Assembly: GCF_030272615.1 (NCBI RefSeq)
Contig: NC_081414.1
Location: 664,280,938-664,344,937 of the forward strand
Reading direction: 5' to 3'
Length of the DNA: 64,000 bases
Source of the DNA: Cryptomeria japonica
Lineage: Eukaryota > Streptophyta > Pinopsida > Cupressales > Cupressaceae
Shown: one piece after another, positions 20,076-29,865 of the stretch
Numbering within the stretch: the first letter of the stretch is position 1
Layout: each line of letters opens with the position of its first letter
Notes under the pieces: model-generated
The model's input: the letters and a program-made list of their open reading frames with translations, nothing else
Told to the model about the DNA's origin: nothing
Databases searched by the model: none
Program-made: the position numbers and the translations under genes

Positions 20076-21271
20076 TGCTACACATAACCAAACAGGTTCC
20101 CAGTATAGGCAACAAAGATTTTGGATTTGACATACTGGTAGGAAAACAATTATCAGACCTATTCAACAACATGGGTGAAAACAAGGAAAAGAATATCAAT
20201 GAGTATTTTCAAGCATTAAAGGTCAGAATGAACAAAAGAATCAAACTATCACAGGAAATTGTCAACAAATACAAGGATGATATATGTTTTGTAATAAAAA
20301 AGGATGAGATCTGGATGGAAGCAGTCATCCCAAGGACAATCTGGGTAACAGAGATGGGGTATGAAACAGATGACCACATAGTGGAAACTTATGCCAAAGC
20401 ACTTCTGGAAGCCCCCAATGAACCAAAGGAAGAAGTATTTGGTAGTGTTGAGACCATAGAAAGTCAAATTCAATCTAAGAAGAGAGTGAAAAAGGTTGAG
20501 GCATTTGTGAGAAAAGGATCCAGACAAGCAAAAGCCATAAAGGAAGATGTATTAAAGAAAACCGGCATAACTGAAGCTAAGTTGGCAGCCCGACAACCTG
20601 AAACTCATCTATCACTGGTAGGTACTTCCTCAGAAGGAGATATGCCAACAACTTTTAAAAGAGTTGTTAGGAAAAGAGACCCCTCACCGGCAACCACTCC
20701 TTCACCTAGAAGGACAAGACAGAAGCAACAAGCTGTGAGATCTCAGGTCAGAAAGGTCACACCTAAGAAGAAGTTGACCCCCAAAAGGAAGAAAAAGACA
20801 AACACTGACTTGGCCCCTTTTGATATATTACTGAATGAGATCACAGAGGAAGATAAATTGAAAAACATAGGGAAAATCTATGACACCCTATCAGATGATG
20901 AGAAAGGACAAGTTGAGGAGAGTGTCATATTACACATGGACATGTATAAAAAGTTTTTGTTGCAAGTCTTAAATGAAATTCCTGATGAACTATATAAAAG
21001 ACTTGAGGCCAGAAGGCAAGGAATAATTGAGTTGGATAAGAAAATTAAAATAGAAAAATTACTTGCAGTATACCCGGTTAACTCACCTAAAGAAATTGAT
21101 GATCTGATAGCTCAGGCCAACCGAACAGTTTTTTCCACTGCACACCGGCAAATTTCACTAATGGGAGTTACAGAGGTTTCAAAGGAAACAGAAAATGGTT
21201 GGGATATATTCTTGGTTGAAAAAGAAAAACAAGAAGAATATAGGAATCCCAAGCCCATTAAGGTATATTAG
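20075..21271 (+). CDS. Second ORF, middle part: continuation with basic region
   Basis: 398 residues in the frame that the previous ORF should have entered. It opens MLHITKQVPSIG and FGFDILVGKQL. A conserved-looking block follows (FVIKKDEIWMEAVIPRTIWV and MGYETDDH at about residues 65-100), then a very basic, probably nucleic-acid-binding stretch near residues 205-245 (KVTPKKKLTPKRKKKT). It ends at TAG 21269-21271, and the same frame stays open for 43 codons to the next ATG. I therefore read 20075-22357 as one original product interrupted by a single TAG. Function unknown. Confidence 0.65.
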   Translation: MLHITKQVPSIGNKDFGFDILVGKQLSDLFNNMGENKEKNINEYFQALKVRMNKRIKLSQEIVNKYKDDICFVIKKDEIWMEAVIPRTIWVTEMGYETDDHIVETYAKALLEAPNEPKEEVFGSVETIESQIQSKKRVKKVEAFVRKGSRQAKAIKEDVLKKTGITEAKLAARQPETHLSLVGTSSEGDMPTTFKRVVRKRDPSPATTPSPRRTRQKQQAVRSQVRKVTPKKKLTPKRKKKTNTDLAPFDILLNEITEEDKLKNIGKIYDTLSDDEKGQVEESVILHMDMYKKFLLQVLNEIPDELYKRLEARRQGIIELDKKIKIEKLLAVYPVNSPKEIDDLIAQANRTVFSTAHRQISLMGVTEVSKETENGWDIFLVEKEKQEEYRNPKPIKVY

Positions 21272-21400
21272 AAGGACAAAGGGAAAGGTAAAGTTGGTGG
21301 ACCACCAAGTATCAAAATTAGAGACAACTTACCCCCACCTCCTCTAAATACTCCACCGGTAAAAACAACAACCACTGAAGATCAACCGGCAATTGAGAGT

Positions 21401-22357
21401 ATGGATACAGAGGATAATAATCCTAATCCTGAAGTCCTATATACTATGAATGTTGATACTCAGAAGATCAACATAGTGGTAGATAAAGATACAACAGATA
21501 AATCAGGTATAGCCAAAGAGCCTCCGGTAATAGGAAACACAGAGCAACCGGCAGCAGATACAGAGAAAAAGATGGAATCTGGAACACAAACAGAGCAACC
21601 AACAGAGCTAAAGGCTTCAGAACAGATGCCACCGGTAAGAAATGATGCAGGAAAACCAATGCTTAAAGAGATGGAGACACAAACAGACCTACCAGAGGTC
21701 AATACTAGCATGGTCACTTCCATCGGCACTCAGTTTGTTGGGTCACCATCAAATGTGACTAAGGTATTACTTGAATCTATCAAGAAAATAACTGATTATA
21801 GCTCACAAGCTTATAAAGCGATAGATGGTTCAATTCCATTTTTGAAATCAATAGCTCCTAATTGTAATATAGACAATAAAGATTCTTTAGGCCAGTTGGA
21901 TACACTTTGTAAATATATTTCTGGAAATTTTGAGCAAACAAAGGTAGAAACTGTAAAGGAAATTGTAGAAAAAGAGAAACAAAAATTCTTTGAGGAAGGA
22001 ATAAAGAAGTGTAACAGGGAATTTGACACACTTCTACTAGAACTGTGCAATTTATTGAAAGAGTACAAAACTTTGTACAAAGACACCTATAAGACAAACT
22101 TTTTGACCATAGATGTAGACAAAAAGATGAGCAAGGTACAGGAAGAGATCAATAAACTTGCAGATAATTTTGTTAACTCACCTGATACATTATCAGTTTT
22201 TGAGGAAAAGATAACAAATTTTGAGGAAGAATTACTCAAATTGGAAAGAGAAAAAGAGAAAATAAGAAACAAGGCAAAACTCTTGAGATCTAAACTAAGT
22301 CCAAGATTGGACTATTTAGCATCTCTGCAGAAGGAAATCTCAGAGGCATTAACATAG
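21401..22357 (+). CDS. Second ORF, last part: acidic linker and C-terminal coiled coil
   Basis: 318 residues in the same frame as 20075-21271. The N-terminal third is acidic and low-complexity, with repeated TQT/TEQPTE-type words (VGTQ-like motifs at about residues 80-115). The rest is predicted alpha-helical with a strong coiled coil near the end (EEKITNFEEELLKLEREKEK). No enzyme motif is seen. The coiled coils in both element products suggest self-assembly, as expected of particle proteins; this is inference. It stops at TAG 22355-22357. Confidence 0.65.
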   Translation: MDTEDNNPNPEVLYTMNVDTQKINIVVDKDTTDKSGIAKEPPVIGNTEQPAADTEKKMESGTQTEQPTELKASEQMPPVRNDAGKPMLKEMETQTDLPEVNTSMVTSIGTQFVGSPSNVTKVLLESIKKITDYSSQAYKAIDGSIPFLKSIAPNCNIDNKDSLGQLDTLCKYISGNFEQTKVETVKEIVEKEKQKFFEEGIKKCNREFDTLLLELCNLLKEYKTLYKDTYKTNFLTIDVDKKMSKVQEEINKLADNFVNSPDTLSVFEEKITNFEEELLKLEREKEKIRNKAKLLRSKLSPRLDYLASLQKEISEALT

Positions 22358-22559
22358 GGAAGCAAAACACCGGCAGAGCACTTGCAACATCTCACCGGTA
22401 CAGTAAACAGAACTGAGATAGCAATAAAAGACAGTAAGAAGTTTATGGATGGTATAAACTTAATTTTGGGAGATCTTCTTCAGATAATAACTACCCAACT
22501 ACAAGGTTGAGGTTATGGATTGGTACAACCACAAACTCTACTAACCTTTGTCATTGATG

Positions 22560-22715
22560 CCAAAGGGGGAGTAGTAGGATGAGAAAATTTAAAAACACAA
22601 GGATCATATGCTCAGGGGGAGTTCTCGCATTTTTGGTAACATTTTTGGTCTACACATTTTTGGATATCTTTTTGAAATTTCTCATAAGTGTTGCCATCAA
22701 TGCCAAAGGGGGAGA
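22560..22715 (+). promoter_or_regulatory. Polypurine tract of the non-autonomous element with two upstream copies
   Basis: AAAGGGGGAGA at 22705-22715 directly precedes the 3' LTR, with one intervening T. Similar tracts occur at 22562-22571 (AAAGGGGGAG) and 22612-22621 (TCAGGGGGAG). The Copia element at 60.9 kb has the same arrangement of several G-tracts before its LTR. Confidence 0.8.
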
Positions 22716-22716
22716 T

Positions 22717-23495
22717 TGTTGGCATATGGACACTCCAATGAGATATTGTATGTGATTGAAGGTTTTGTCATTGATGGCAACCTTGCAATCCTATGGCATC
22801 GGCAAGACATTATACTAGCAAAAGCATTACATAGGCAACCTTGCAATCCTATGGCACCGGCAAGACATTATACCAGCAAAGCATTATTCAAACAAGACAG
22901 TGCACCGGCATTAGCAAGATCAATCTACACCGGCACCAGCACAGAAGATGTGCACCGGCACAGAAGAAAAGATGTATACCAGCATAGAGGCCGACAGGAT
23001 TTTTGATATGTAATATCTTGTTTATTATTGTAAGCCGACTTGGCAAATTGTAAAATGAGTCTTGTATATAAAAGAGATCATTGTAGTCATTTGTAGGATA
23101 TGGATAGGAAGCATAAAGAAAATTATAAGGCAGACCTAATATGCGAATTGTAAGTCAGTATGACTTCTTATTGAGCAGTGTGCTCTAGGCAGTTGGCCTT
23201 CCTGCATGTGCAGGCCCCTATTGTAAGTAATATTCTCTTATTGGCCAGTAACTGAATATTGTGGGTCACAAATCCCACCGAGGTTTTTCCCACATCGGGT
23301 TTCCTCGTTAAACATCTTGTGTTATGCTGTTCTTTTCATGTGGATGTTTTTGATTCTGTTATTTACATTAATTCTTGCATATCGATATACTGTTACTTTA
23401 TGTTTTGCATGTTCTATTTTGAGAAAATCACATTACCGGTCAGATATTGATTCACCCCCCCCCCCCCCCTCTCAGTATCTGTGGGAACCCTAACA
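22717..23495 (+). repeat. 3' LTR of the non-autonomous element, 779 bp
   Basis: It starts TGTTGGCATATGG and ends AACCCTAACA, with a TATA box (CTTGTATATAAAAGAG) near 23061. Compared with the 5' LTR it lacks about 108 bp between two copies of ATTGTARGTCA, has an extra CACCGGCACAGAAGA-type unit near 22945, and carries a run of 16 C at about 23455-23469. The ORFs at 22608-23006 and 23259-23450 are LTR sequence. Confidence 0.9.
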
Positions 23496-23500
23496 CATGT

Positions 23501-23527
23501 CTCCTCAATAAGGTCGTCCTAGCAACA
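23501..23527 (-). repeat. Distal end of the split Copia 5' LTR
   Basis: It continues 16220-16939 after removal of the non-autonomous element. On the minus strand it starts TGTTGCTAGGACGACC, a plausible LTR 5' end. Confidence 0.5.
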
Positions 23528-24940
23528 AATAAAATATTTTTTATTGCTTAAATTGATTGCCCAAAGATGAGCACTCATTTTTATTGTTTATAGATATCAT
23601 ATATTATATTATATTATATTATATTATCTCTTGTTCATACTATTATATTTATCTCAAAAGCACACTTGTATTACCTTGTGTTAAAGTTGTTTGAACCATG
23701 TGTCGAGGTGTATCGTGCCTTTCTATTCATGTTATTATTTGTGTTGGTGTTGTTTGAACCATGTGTTGAAGCTTGACATGCTTTTTTTGGATTGTTTTTT
23801 TTGCTTTGTTTTTTTCTATTGCTTCTATTTATTGATTTTGTTTAATTTTGTAATAATATTTATCGATTAATGTAGTTTGTAATGAAATGTTTAATTGATC
23901 AAAATAAATGCGAATGAATCAAAGTTGGAGCAATCTTTGTAAAGACAAAGCAAATACTATGAAGATTGTGACACTTTGGACAATGCAAAGACAAAATCTA
24001 AAAAAAAAATTGAATTTGAATACTAATTTTTGAATTTTGAGAAACATAATCATACGAGTGAGATTGATCTAATATTTAGAAATAAAATTAATGTTCAAAT
24101 AAGGTGGGAAAAATAGACATAATGAATATGGAAGTATAGATATATATGTGCAAACACTGATAATATAAGGTTGAATAAATTAAGTATTATGTTATTAGAA
24201 ATGTATATATGAAAAAGCTGAAATCAATAGTAGGTGGTTGTAATCAAGAAAACAAACAAGACTATAATACAATGAAAATAAAACCCTTAACAAAATGAAT
24301 ATCTTGGACAAATTGAATGTGACAAAACTTGAGAATATACGTATGCCTTTTGTGAGCATTATCTCTCGCAATTTTATTCTTTAACTATTTAATTTTTTGT
24401 ATTTCTTGTTCAAACAAATAAGCACTTGTAAAATGATATCTCTCCACATCTTCTACATATATTTCTCTAAATGTATGTAGAGAAGTGTAAAATATTACAG
24501 TTTAACAAGCATTTGAAAATCTATAATTTCATTTATGTTGCATGGAGAAGTGTTTGAAATTTAAGGTTGAAAACCTTTTGAAGAATTATAGTCATAGGAA
24601 GCTTGATTCTCTGGTTTAAGAGATCTACATATGTTTGATATCACTTCATTTTGCAATAGATATATTACAATTAGTTAACATGTATAATACCCACTCTAAA
24701 TGATAAATGGCTAATAAACGAATCCTCCCTCTGCAATCATTTGCAACAAGGGATGTGACCCACTATAGTGAACTTGGAATGACATAAATAGTAAAATTGG
24801 AAAGGCTAGAAATATATAAAGGATCGAAATATATAAAGGATCGAGAGGCTCGACTTTCCCGTGAACTATTTTTTTATGGGGAATTTTTTTTTTTTTTTAG
24901 AATGATATGATATTTGTATCAAGATTTAATTTCATAGTTT
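23528..24940. other. AT-rich non-coding sequence, no gene seen
   Basis: It contains a short ATATT microsatellite at about 23607-23635 and no ORF over 60 codons. I found no recognisable element ends. Confidence 0.4.
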
Positions 24941-24947
24941 TTGAGTC

Positions 24948-26130
24948 AAACTCATTGACTCGTATTTCATGAGTATTGGTTCATACAAATCAATATCTAA
25001 TGAGAATAAATGATCTAGTTAGCATTTATTGTATCAAGTTAGGCATCAAGTGGCCACTCATCGCAATACTGCTTTGTCTCGAGCTCATTGATCCATATTG
25101 AGTAGTTGTTCACACAAACTCGTCTATTGTGAGAATAAACAACCCATATAGCAATCATTACATGTAGGTGATACTCACAAAAGAGAAGCATATAAAGATC
25201 ACCCATCCTAATAGTACTCCAAGTCAAACTCATAACTCATATTATGAGTAGTGGATCACATGAACCCATCTTTCATGAGAGTTAATGATCCACTTAGCAT
25301 TCATTGCATATAAATGTTGCTCACAAGGATGAAACACCAAGACTTCCTAGATCACCCATCCCAACACTAAAATGACCCAAACATGTTTAACATGGAGTTT
25401 TGCCAATATCAAGAAACACCAAGACTTCCTAGGAGGTCACCCATCCCAATACCACAATGACCCAAACATGTTTAACCATGGAGTTTTCCCAATATCGAGA
25501 AACAAGACTTCCAAGGAGGTCACCTGTCGCAATACTACAATGACCCTAATATGTTTGACTATTAAGTTTCTCCATGATCACCCATCCCAACATGAGAATA
25601 GCCAAAACATGTTTAACCATGGAGTTTTCCCAATATCAAAAAACATCTAGACTTCCTAAAAGGTCAGCCATCCCAATAATGCATTGACCCAAACATGTTT
25701 AACCATGAAGTTTTCCCAATATCAAGAAACATCAAGACTTCCTAGGAGGTCACCCATTCCAACACTACAATGACCCAAACATGTTAACCATGGAGTTTTC
25801 CCAATATCAAGAAACATCAACACTTCCTAGGAGGTCACCCATCCTAATATTGCAATGACCATATCAAGTTTGGCTATTAAGTTGCTACATTATCAAGCTC
25901 AACTAATTTGCTACTCCTTACCTTCCATAAATGTTGTGCCTTATTAACCCACTCATCATAGAACCCCCTTGGCTCAATTCAAAACATTGATCAATTCACA
26001 CTATCTAAGAACAACTTAATCACCTACCAAAACAAATATTTTGTCTTAGATATAGATGCTCAAAAAGACTTCCTAGGAGATCACCCCTTCCAACACTACA
26101 ATTACCCAAACATGTTTGACCATTAAGTTT
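24948..26130 (-). repeat. Degenerate tandem array derived from the 3' half of 5S rRNA
   Basis: Units read on the minus strand follow plant 5S rRNA from about nucleotide 45 to 100. Matching blocks are ACTCC..GGTTAA (box A), TTGGGTC, GTAKTGGGATGGGTGACC and TCCTAGGAAGTC (box C). Unit starts on the plus strand (CTTCCTAGG or equivalent) are at 25343, 25425, 25508, 25576, 25652, 25738 and 25823, spaced 68-86 bp, with a further unit at 26069. From 24948 to 25350 there are about three diverged units of roughly 145 bp whose cores (for example GATCACCCATCCTAATAGTA at 25197) also match. No unit holds a full 5S gene, so none should give functional rRNA. Confidence 0.75.
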
Positions 26131-27747
26131 CCCCTTTATCAAGCCCACTAATTTACTACTTCTTAACTGCCACAAATGTTCTGCCTTATGAACCAACCCA
26201 TTCATTATAGAACCCCTTTGACTCATCCATTGATATCTCAACTAATAAAGTCATAAATTTGTATTTTGCATTAAATCTTGAAGATAAAATGTTCAATTAA
26301 AAACACCAATTAATCCACACGACGAACAGTTGATTCGCTACCAAAACCAAACAATAAGATTGCCCAAGATATAGCTGCTCAAAAATACGTTCATTATTCC
26401 ATGATGACAGCGTATAACCGATCCATACATACTATATATCATCGACCAAATTGCAGCTACATTATTCTGAAAAAACTATAAGTTAATCTTAAAATTATTA
26501 TACAACCCTTCCATGTCACATGTTCTTCCTTGGGTAAGTTAGCTTAAGCCCAAAGCCGTCTCCACCTACATGAAGTTCCTCTAAACTATTTAAACCATGG
26601 TCAGGTCAGGTGTGAATCTGGTGCACTTGCAGCAATTTATACTTGATAATTTATTTGGTGTAATTTCTTTTATTATTTTAAGAAAACTTGTACTATGTAG
26701 TAATGTACCATGGAAATTTCTCCACTGTTAATAAATTTTAGTTGTGCTATAACTACAAAATCTAAGATTCAAGTAAAGTAAACTTTGGTTAATACATTAT
26801 GAATTCAAAGTGTTGCACAAAGAATTATTATGAACTTTTTGGACCATTAGAAAGAAAATATGGTTCAATGGATGCAAAACAATTTCTATAGGAGATTAGA
26901 CAACATTGGATCTACACTTCTAGATCACATTCCAAATAGCTTGACGATGCTGTGAAGTCTCAAAACGATAGATAATGACAGACAAATTAAAATTAATTAA
27001 TCTTCTCATCGAATGATGTGACTAATATATACAGTGTTTGAATGGGGGGTGGGGGTTCTTGCTTCACCTTTCTTGATAGGGGAGGTTCCCTATCAAGAAA
27101 ATTAACTTTAATATTTAATTTAGGAACTGGTCAAGATGAGACTCACTTGACATCTGTTGTTAGCAGAGCTTTTATCTGTTTATTTTTATTCACACATAAA
27201 GCTTGCTTACACTTCTGTGATATCCACCTTCTTCTTGTGATATAAAATCTTGATTATGAAAAATGCTTATTTGCCAACCAATTCTAATCCCCTATCATTC
27301 CGAGAAGCATTGCAGGCACCGAGTTGATACCGATTTTCTCTGTGGATTGCCTGTTCATGCAAAAATTACTTCAAGGCATTTATTTGCCTTGCAAACTTCT
27401 TCAAGCCAGCAGTCCGTAGAAAAACTCATCCTCAAGTCCTGTTTCTAGCAGTCCCACTCCTAAAAAGACGGCATATGCAATCTTCACTATAGTTAAGTAC
27501 AATCCTGGCCACAAAAGAAAATAATTATATACAAATAATCAAATAGTTGATCAAAGCCTCTTCACATATATTAATGTAAGAAATATAAATTGTAAGGTAT
27601 TCAATTACAAGAAAAAGAAAAAGAAAATCAAGTCGCCTTCATAAGGACACTTGAAAATATGGGTCAAAATTGGTTCTGTATAAAACATTATCAGCACTGT
27701 GGTTTAGGTCATCATAAAAGTAGAGTTACAAGAGAGAATTAGTTAGA
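26131..27747. other. Intergenic, with the kinesin 3' flank at its right end
   Basis: No ORF with a recognisable domain. It holds a perfect 13-bp inverted repeat (27069-27100), listed separately. The kinesin 3' UTR lies leftward from 27747; I found no canonical AATAAA close to the stop. Confidence 0.4.
27069..27100. repeat. Perfect 13-bp inverted repeat with 6-base loop
   Basis: TTTCTTGATAGGG at 27069-27081, loop GAGGTT, then CCCTATCAAGAAA at 27088-27100. It follows a G-rich run at about 27041-27055. It could fold as a strong hairpin in RNA. No T-tract or gene context explains it. Confidence 0.8.
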
Positions 27748-29865
27748 TCAATTCAATTGTTTCAAATTTCCTAGTTGGAAAGTAGATGAGCTGACGCAAT
27801 CTAATAAAGCCTTTCTATTGAAATAAATCTTATACTCAATGTGTTTCTTGCTCTTCCAGATTGGCTTGGCCTGAACATCACCTGTTGCTGTTTTTGCCAT
27901 AGTTGCAGCTTTCCCCTTCTTCAGTGATGTTTCTGCCATTTTTGTTGTTGCTGCTGCTGCTGCCATGTCTATAGGGATTTTCCTTCCACATGTCATGGGT
28001 TCTCCCATGGAAAGGCATGGATTTAATGATGCCTGTGTGGAAAACTGCTTAGAGTTCTGCTCGCCTTGAGAAGGACTTTGATTGTATTCATTCTTATCAT
28101 TTATAGGCTGATCACATAAAAAAGTTTCTATCAATGTCAGTTCTGAATTCTCCGTAATATTATTAGACCAAAAATCTATATTGACTGTCTCATTATATGG
28201 TGATTGGAAAGCAAGCACCCGTTTACAACGTGGCATCAATGAACTCATCAATCCACTTTCAGGCATACTGCGCTCTGAAAGGCATTCAGGTTCATCAATT
28301 ATGCACTTCTTTGGAAAGGTATCACTCACCTTCATTTTGTTACCCATTTCACATTCCATGAGTCTATTCATGTTGTAATTGCACTCCAATGAGCAATTTG
28401 ATTCATCAGAAGTGCACAGCTTTGAAATAGTCTCATTCACCTTCAGATTGTTGGCCTTTCCAATGTTCTTGGGCATATTGCACTCTGACATGCACTTTGA
28501 TTCCTCAGGAGTGCATGGGCCGGAGTATGTCCCATTCACCTTCATATTGTTGTACTCTCCAATGTTCTTGGGTGTATTGCACCCTAAAAGGAATTGTGAT
28601 CCATCAAAGTTGGAACATTCAGAGTAAATTCCATTCATTTTCTCACTGTCAAGCATTTCATTGTCCTTTGGTGTACTGCACTCTGAAAAGAATTGCAATT
28701 CTTCTAAGTCATGCTGCTTTGAATACATTCTACTCAAATTCTTCTTGATGGAATAAGTCCCATTCATCTTCAAATGGTTGTACTCTCCAATGTTCTTGGG
28801 CATATTGCACTCTGGCATGCACTTTGATTCATCAAGAATGCATGGTTTGGAGTGCGTTCCATTCACCTTCAAAATGTTCTTGGGTGTATTGCATCCTAAA
28901 AGGAATTGTGATCCATCAAAGTTGGAACATTCAGAGTAAATTCCATTCATTCTCTCACTGTCAAGCATTTCATTGTCCTTTGGTGTACTGCACTCTGAAA
29001 ATAATTGCAATTCTTCTAAGTCACACTGCTTCGAATACATTCTACTCAGATTCTTCTTGATGGAATAAGTCCCATTCATCTTCAAATGTTTGTACTCTCC
29101 AATGTTCTTGGGCATATTGCACTCTGACATGTACTTTGATTCATCAAGAGTGCATGGTTTGGAGTACGTTCCATTCACCTTCATATTGTTGTACTCTCCA
29201 ATGTTCATGGGTGTATTGCACCCTGAAAGGAATTGCGATCCATCAAAACTAGACCATTCAGAGTAACTTTCATTCATTTTCTCATCGTCAAGCATTCCAC
29301 TGTCCTTTGGTGTACTGCTCTCTGAAAAGCATTGGGATTCTTCAAAGTCATACTGCTTAGAATAAATTCTACTTAAATTCTTCTTGACGGACAATGAGGA
29401 CTGCCTAAAAACACTGTTGTATGACACAGTGCTCTCAGAATTGCAGAGTGATTGATCCATCTCAGGAAAAATCACATTTTTGGCACTGCCCAATAAGGAT
29501 TTTCTCCTACCATTCAAATGTTCTCTTTTTTTAATAAAACCTGTAGTATATTTGGTATCTGCATCTGAGGACTTACCTCGAATGCGACTGCAGGATGTGG
29601 AGTTCATATATCTGGGCAAGCCAACGGACCCTTGTGCTACATTCCCTAATTCAATACTGTGTATCTCAGTAACTTGACTAGCTGGACTCTTTGGTGTTTC
29701 ATGATCCTCTGAGGATGTATTACTCTTTGCAAGATATTTCTTTTTTTGTCTTAATAGAAATTCAACTGTTTCGATATTGTTTCTTGCACTTTGGCAGTCA
29801 TCTTCAAGGCATTTAATTTGTTGCATCAGCTCAGCCATGGTTGCTGCTTTCTGAACTTTCACTTC
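27748..29865 (-). CDS. Kinesin last exon: C-terminal tail with repeats
   Basis: A 705-residue exon after the acceptor TTGGCAG. It opens with a helical segment ([20 protein letters not shown]), the usual post-motor coiled coil of this subgroup. A serine- and lysine-rich linker and the repeat block (about residues 662-1025 of the protein) follow. The C-terminus has an alanine run (AAAAATT, from GCT/GCA codons at about 27945-27965) and a lysine-rich end. The 24 bases upstream of 29865 are intron, although the frame stays open to 29889. Confidence 0.85.
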   Translation of the reverse strand, partial: EVKVQKAATMAELMQQIKCLEDDCQSARNNIETVEFLLRQKKKYLAKSNTSSEDHETPKSPASQVTEIHSIELGNVAQGSVGLPRYMNSTSCSRIRGKSSDADTKYTTGFIKKREHLNGRRKSLLGSAKNVIFPEMDQSLCNSESTVSYNSVFRQSSLSVKKNLSRIYSKQYDFEESQCFSESSTPKDSGMLDDEKMNESYSEWSSFDGSQFLSGCNTPMNIGEYNNMKVNGTYSKPCTLDESKYMSECNMPKNIGEYKHLKMNGTYSIKKNLSRMYSKQCDLEELQLFSECSTPKDNEMLDSERMNGIYSECSNFDGSQFLLGCNTPKNILKVNGTHSKPCILDESKCMPECNMPKNIGEYNHLKMNGTYSIKKNLSRMYSKQHDLEELQFFSECSTPKDNEMLDSEKMNGIYSECSNFDGSQFLLGCNTPKNIGEYNNMKVNGTYSGPCTPEESKCMSECNMPKNIGKANNLKVNETISKLCTSDESNCSLECNYNMNRLMECEMGNKMKVSDTFPKKCIIDEPECLSERSMPESGLMSSLMPRCKRVLAFQSPYNETVNIDFWSNNITENSELTLIETFLCDQPINDKNEYNQSPSQGEQNSKQFSTQASLNPCLSMGEPMTCGRKIPIDMAAAAATTKMAETSLKKGKAATMAKTATGDVQAKPIWKSKKHIEYKIYFNRKALLDCVSSSTFQLGNLKQLN

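Larger units (their letters stand above)
16940..23495 (+). mobile_element. Non-autonomous LTR retrotransposon, 6556 bp, complete, with CATGT duplication
   Basis: Both LTRs start TGTTGGCATATGG and end CCTAACA. CATGT flanks the element at 16935-16939 and 23496-23500. A primer site follows the 5' LTR and a polypurine tract precedes the 3' LTR. The 4.9-kb interior encodes a coiled-coil protein with four zinc knuckles and a second long product in two frames, but no protease, integrase, RT or RNase H motif in any frame. It therefore needs enzymes in trans. Its 3' border (22688-22722) is identical over 35 bases to that of the Copia element at 60893-64000. It sits in the 5' LTR of the older Copia element. 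Confidence 0.9.

Noticed and set aside
25343-25910. CRISPR-like direct repeats
   Set aside because: Units are tandem and diverged, without unique spacers, in a plant nuclear context. They match 5S rRNA.
24948-26130. A Cassandra TRIM element
   Set aside because: No LTR pair, primer site or polypurine tract was found. The unit is about 85 bp and not a 250-350-bp LTR carrying a whole 5S region. Kept only as an alternative to test.
28181-29060. Plus-strand ORFs across the kinesin tail
   Set aside because: They repeat because the coding minisatellite on the minus strand repeats. The minus-strand kinesin frame explains them.
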